The position numbers were made by a program, and so were the translations under genes. DNA of 64,000 nt from Thermoleptolyngbya sichuanensis A183. Its GTDB lineage: Bacteria; Cyanobacteriota; Cyanobacteriia; Elainellales; Elainellaceae. Each line of letters begins with the position of its first letter. Position 1 is the stretch's first letter. This document shows positions 61,521 to 64,000 of the stretch, piece after piece. The DNA is taken from the NCBI RefSeq assembly GCF_013177315.1, contig NZ_CP053661.1, positions 5,084,001-5,148,000 of the forward strand, in the 5' to 3' direction. Below the pieces are notes generated by a model. That model did not search any database. It worked only from the letters and a program-made list of their open reading frames with translations, and was not told the origin of the DNA.

Positions 61521-62690
61521 CTGCCAATATTTATACGCTGCGTAGGCCATCGTCACCACACCCGTCACGATCGCCGTTTCGTCTACATGAAACTGGGGAT
61601 GGTGCAGCGGATAGTTGGGCTTGTCAGCAAAGGCTACACCCAGGCGAAACATAGTGCCAGGAGCATGTTGCAGATACAGTGAGAAGTCCTCAGCACCGAG
61701 GGAGGGTTCTAAAAGAATTTGGACGCGATCGCCCCCCCAAGCTTCCGATGCCGCCGACTCCATAATCTGCGTCAACGCTGGGTCATTTTGTACCGAAGGC
61801 ACACCCCGGCGATAGTTCATCGTGTACTTTGCCCCATAGCTCTGACAGACATTCGCCACGATTTGCTCGATCCAGACCGGCAGACTGGCGCTGGTTTCAG
61901 GATGGAGCGATCGCACAGTCCCCAGCATCCGCACCTGATCCGCAATCACATTCGGTGCCCGCCCGCCCTGGATTTGCCCAATCGTTAGCACCACTGGCCG
62001 CAGCGGGTTTTGCGTCCTACTAATCGCCTGTTGCAGCGTCGTCACCACCTGCGATGCAATCCAGATCGCGTCGATCGCCTCATGCGGTCGCGCCCCATGC
62101 CCCGATTCGCCCATAATCACCAGTTCCAAATCGTCCGCCGCCGCCGTCAGCGCCCCATAGCGAATCCCCACCGATCCCCCCGGAATCGTCGGAAACGTGT
62201 GAACCCCAAAGATAGCCGTCACGCCCTCCATCACCCCATCACGAATCATCCAGCCTGCGCCCTGCGCCGTTTCCTCCGCAGGCTGAAACAAGAACCGAAT
62301 CGTGCCTGGAAACTGAATCCCCAACTGCGCCAGCACCATCGCTGTCCCCAGCCCCACAGTGGTATGCACATCATGACCGCAGGCGTGCATAATTCCCGGC
62401 TGCCGCGAAGCAAATTCCAGGCCTGTACGCTCCTGAATTGGCAGCGCATCCATATCCGTGCGAATTGCCAACATTCGGGAGTCTCTGTCTGTGCCGCGCA
62501 GTTCTGCCACTACGCCTGTCTTGCCGACTAGTTCCTGCACATGCAGTCCACAAGACGACACCACACCTGAAACATAAGCAGCCGTCTGGTATTCCTGTCC
62601 GCTCAGTTCAGGATGGCTATGCAGATGGCGGCGAATTTCAACCAGTCGGGGGGCAAGGCTCGCAGCAAGATCTTTAATTTGGCTCAGCAT
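61515..62690 (-). CDS. M20 family amidohydrolase (IAA-amino acid hydrolase-like)
   Basis: The 391-residue metallo-amidohydrolase has L-H-S-H-P-E-L-S at the N-terminus, A-I-R-T-D-M-D-A-L-P-I-Q with a metal Asp, H-A-C-G-H-D-V-H-T with the metal ligands near 95-105, Q-P-A-E-E-T-A-Q-G-A-G with the catalytic Glu pair, and L-G-A-E-D-F-S near the C-terminus. This is the layout of the amidohydrolase group that cleaves N-acyl or aminoacyl bonds; the substrate is unknown. It binds two zinc or similar ions. ATG 62690 is preferred to TTG 62702. The 3' end overlaps a duplicated 30-bp sequence. Confidence 0.92.
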   Translation of the reverse strand: MLSQIKDLAASLAPRLVEIRRHLHSHPELSGQEYQTAAYVSGVVSSCGLHVQELVGKTGVVAELRGTDRDSRMLAIRTDMDALPIQERTGLEFASRQPGIMHACGHDVHTTVGLGTAMVLAQLGIQFPGTIRFLFQPAEETAQGAGWMIRDGVMEGVTAIFGVHTFPTIPGGSVGIRYGALTAAADDLELVIMGESGHGARPHEAIDAIWIASQVVTTLQQAISRTQNPLRPVVLTIGQIQGGRAPNVIADQVRMLGTVRSLHPETSASLPVWIEQIVANVCQSYGAKYTMNYRRGVPSVQNDPALTQIMESAASEAWGGDRVQILLEPSLGAEDFSLYLQHAPGTMFRLGVAFADKPNYPLHHPQFHVDETAIVTGVVTMAYAAYKYWQQ

Positions 62691-62895
62691 GGAGACAGAC
62701 AATGGTAGAGGTTAACCTCATAATAAAGAGTTGTTAAGAAAAGGTTCTACTGGCCGCCTCCATCACCTCATCACCCTATCACGGTTCATCCGTACCAAAT
62801 CCCGCCACAAAGGATACATTAGAGGAACAGTCTCTTCTCTATAGTCTTTCTCCCTACTCTCTTCTCTCTAACGCTGCTTTGGAGAATCGCACCCT

Positions 62896-63738
62896 ATGGA
62901 GTCCATCGTTGCTGCCCTTGCTCTCCTAATTGTGGGTTACACTGTCGGCTCCGTCAGAATCATCAATCAGGGCACCGAGGCGCTAGTAGAGCGACTCGGG
63001 AAGTTTCACCGCAAGCTCACGGCAGGGCTGAATTTTGTGGTGCCGTTCCTCGACACGATTGTTCTAGAAGAATCCACCCGGGAGCGCGTGCTGGATATCG
63101 ACAAGCAAAAGGCGATTACCGGGGACAACGTATCGGCTGACGTAGACGCGGTAGTCTACTGGCGAATTTTGCAGCTAGAGCGCACGTTCTATGCCGTGGA
63201 AAATATTGAGGAAGCGCTGGAGAGCCTAGTGACGACGACGCTCCGTTCCGAAATTGGGCGAATGAGTCTGGCTCAGACTTTTTCCTCTAGAAACGAGATC
63301 AACCAGGCCTTGCTGCACCAGCTTGACGAAGCAACTGCAACCTGGGGCGTGAAGGTGACGCGGGTGGAGGTGCAGAGCATTGAGCCTGCCCCAGATGTGC
63401 TGCGGGCAATGGAGCTAGAACGTGCTGCCGAAAGTAAAAAGAAGGCGGCTATTTCTGAAGCGCAGGGCAAAAAACAGGCGGCAATTGAAGAAGCCGAGGG
63501 TGCAGTGCAGTCCATGAAGATGATTGCGGATGCGCTAAAGTCTCAGCCCAATAGCCGGGAGATTATGAAATATCTGGTCGCACAACGATACGTCGATGCC
63601 AGCTATCGACTCGGCGACAGCCCAAACTCCAAAATTGTGTTCATGGACCCGAAGGCACTGACCGAAGCCCTGAGCGAATTAATCGATCCTAATGCTCCAC
63701 CACCCAGTCAGCATCCCCTAAATCCGCCCAAAGAGTAA
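62896..63738 (+). CDS. Stomatin/prohibitin-like SPFH (band 7) protein
   Basis: The 280-residue protein has one N-terminal membrane segment (I-V-A-A-L-A-L-L-I-V-G-Y-T-V). The SPFH domain follows (about 20-190): V-E-R-L-G-K-F-H-R-K-L-T-A-G-L-N-F-V-V-P-F, V-Y-W-R-I and T-L-R-S-E-I-G. A long helix rich in Ala, Glu and Lys (about 190-230) mediates oligomerisation. It should form membrane-associated ring or scaffold assemblies. No NfeD partner gene is adjacent. A hairpin lies just beyond, shared with prfA. Confidence 0.92.
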   Translation: MESIVAALALLIVGYTVGSVRIINQGTEALVERLGKFHRKLTAGLNFVVPFLDTIVLEESTRERVLDIDKQKAITGDNVSADVDAVVYWRILQLERTFYAVENIEEALESLVTTTLRSEIGRMSLAQTFSSRNEINQALLHQLDEATATWGVKVTRVEVQSIEPAPDVLRAMELERAAESKKKAAISEAQGKKQAAIEEAEGAVQSMKMIADALKSQPNSREIMKYLVAQRYVDASYRLGDSPNSKIVFMDPKALTEALSELIDPNAPPPSQHPLNPPKE

Positions 63739-63804
63739 TAGGCCTCTCTTGACTCTAGTGTCCTGCTAAAACGGACGGAGTAGAGGTATCGAGCTTCACG
63801 AAGA

Positions 63805-63846
63805 CTTGATGCAGGCTTGACATGCATCGGCCGGGCTTGCATCAAG
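63805..63846. terminator. Possible hairpin between the SPFH gene and prfA
   Basis: CTTGATGCA pairs with TGCATCAAG around a 24-nt loop. The right arm covers the prfA stop codon, so termination would also involve the gene end. No T run. Confidence 0.4.
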
Positions 63847-64000
63847 AAGACGCAGCCATTTCCTCCAGTCGCTCTTGCTGGTCTTTGGAAATGCAAGATT
63901 GAATCAGGTCTTCTAAATCGCCTTCAAGGACGGCGTTGAGACTAAAGTTTTGGTTTAAGCGATGGTCGGTGACACGATTGTCCTTGTAGTTGTAAGTCCG
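63842..64000 (-). CDS. prfA: Peptide chain release factor 1, C-terminal part
   Basis: Only the last 52 residues are inside the window; the frame runs off the right edge. They read [15 protein letters not shown], then [16 protein letters not shown], and end [13 protein letters not shown] before the TGA. This is the conserved C-terminus of bacterial RF1, which follows the GGQ domain. RF1 recognises UAA and UAG stop codons. The 5' part with the GGQ and PxT motifs is beyond 64000. Confidence 0.93.
   Translation of the reverse strand, partial: RTYNYKDNRVTDHRLNQNFSLNAVLEGDLEDLIQSCISKDQQERLEEMAASS

Overview
The window is a stretch of cyanobacterial chromosome. The evidence is the very dense HIP1 octamer GCGATCGC on both strands, an NDH-1 subunit of the NdhD1 type, CHASE4 and HD-GYP signalling proteins, Uma2 and DUF1400 proteins, and many small proteins of types familiar from cyanobacteria. 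The base composition is fairly GC-rich for a cyanobacterium. A Leptolyngbya-like filamentous lineage is plausible, but the genus cannot be settled from this sequence alone. No CRISPR array, prophage or rRNA operon was seen.

Layout. 1-5.8 kb: an operon of a small membrane protein, gpsA and an AllA-like ureidoglycolate lyase; an NYN/LabA-like protein; a two-domain sulfurtransferase; a response regulator with an HD-GYP output. 6-14.2 kb: five large membrane proteins in a row, namely a YbhN/MprF-type flippase-like protein, an ArnT/GT39-like glycosyltransferase, a further GT-C-like protein, and a tandem pair of GT-C-like paralogues. This block looks like a lipid-linked glycosylation locus, but its product is unknown. 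14.8-26.3 kb: mostly housekeeping genes (rpsU, ndhD, gnd) with a CHASE4 histidine kinase and several small conserved proteins. 26.5-46 kb: an accessory, envelope-oriented region with a DUF1400-DUF1400-C45 peptidase fusion, a duplicated beta-barrel protein, two paralogous beta-helix/RTX proteins, a third RTX protein with fresh internal duplications, a GntR regulator, an aldolase-like protein and a PPC-subtilisin. 46-64 kb: core information processing (ileS, a CAU tRNA, ylxR/rnpM, infB, recN, recR, prfA partial) with aroH, sppA, an M20 amidohydrolase and a stomatin-like protein.

Mobile DNA. One complete insertion sequence (53514-55032) has perfect 17-bp inverted ends and a 4-bp target duplication (CGAA). 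A 99-bp non-coding element occurs twice in opposite orientation (1829-1927 and 29335-29433); each copy has GGGCACCTCGA-type inverted ends and its own 4-bp target duplication (GTCT, TTAA). A different palindromic element sits at 4344-4443. A hairpin-rich stretch at 14.4-14.5 kb may be the worn end of an IS200/IS605-like element.

Strongest leads for undescribed biology: (1) the five-gene membrane glycosyltransferase/flippase block with an overlapping convergent gene pair; (2) the fusion of two DUF1400 modules to a C45 N-terminal-nucleophile hydrolase; (3) the tandem secreted beta-helix/RTX proteins that lack a signal peptide. Several gene starts were moved from the longest possible reading frame to a better-supported codon; this is stated in each entry.
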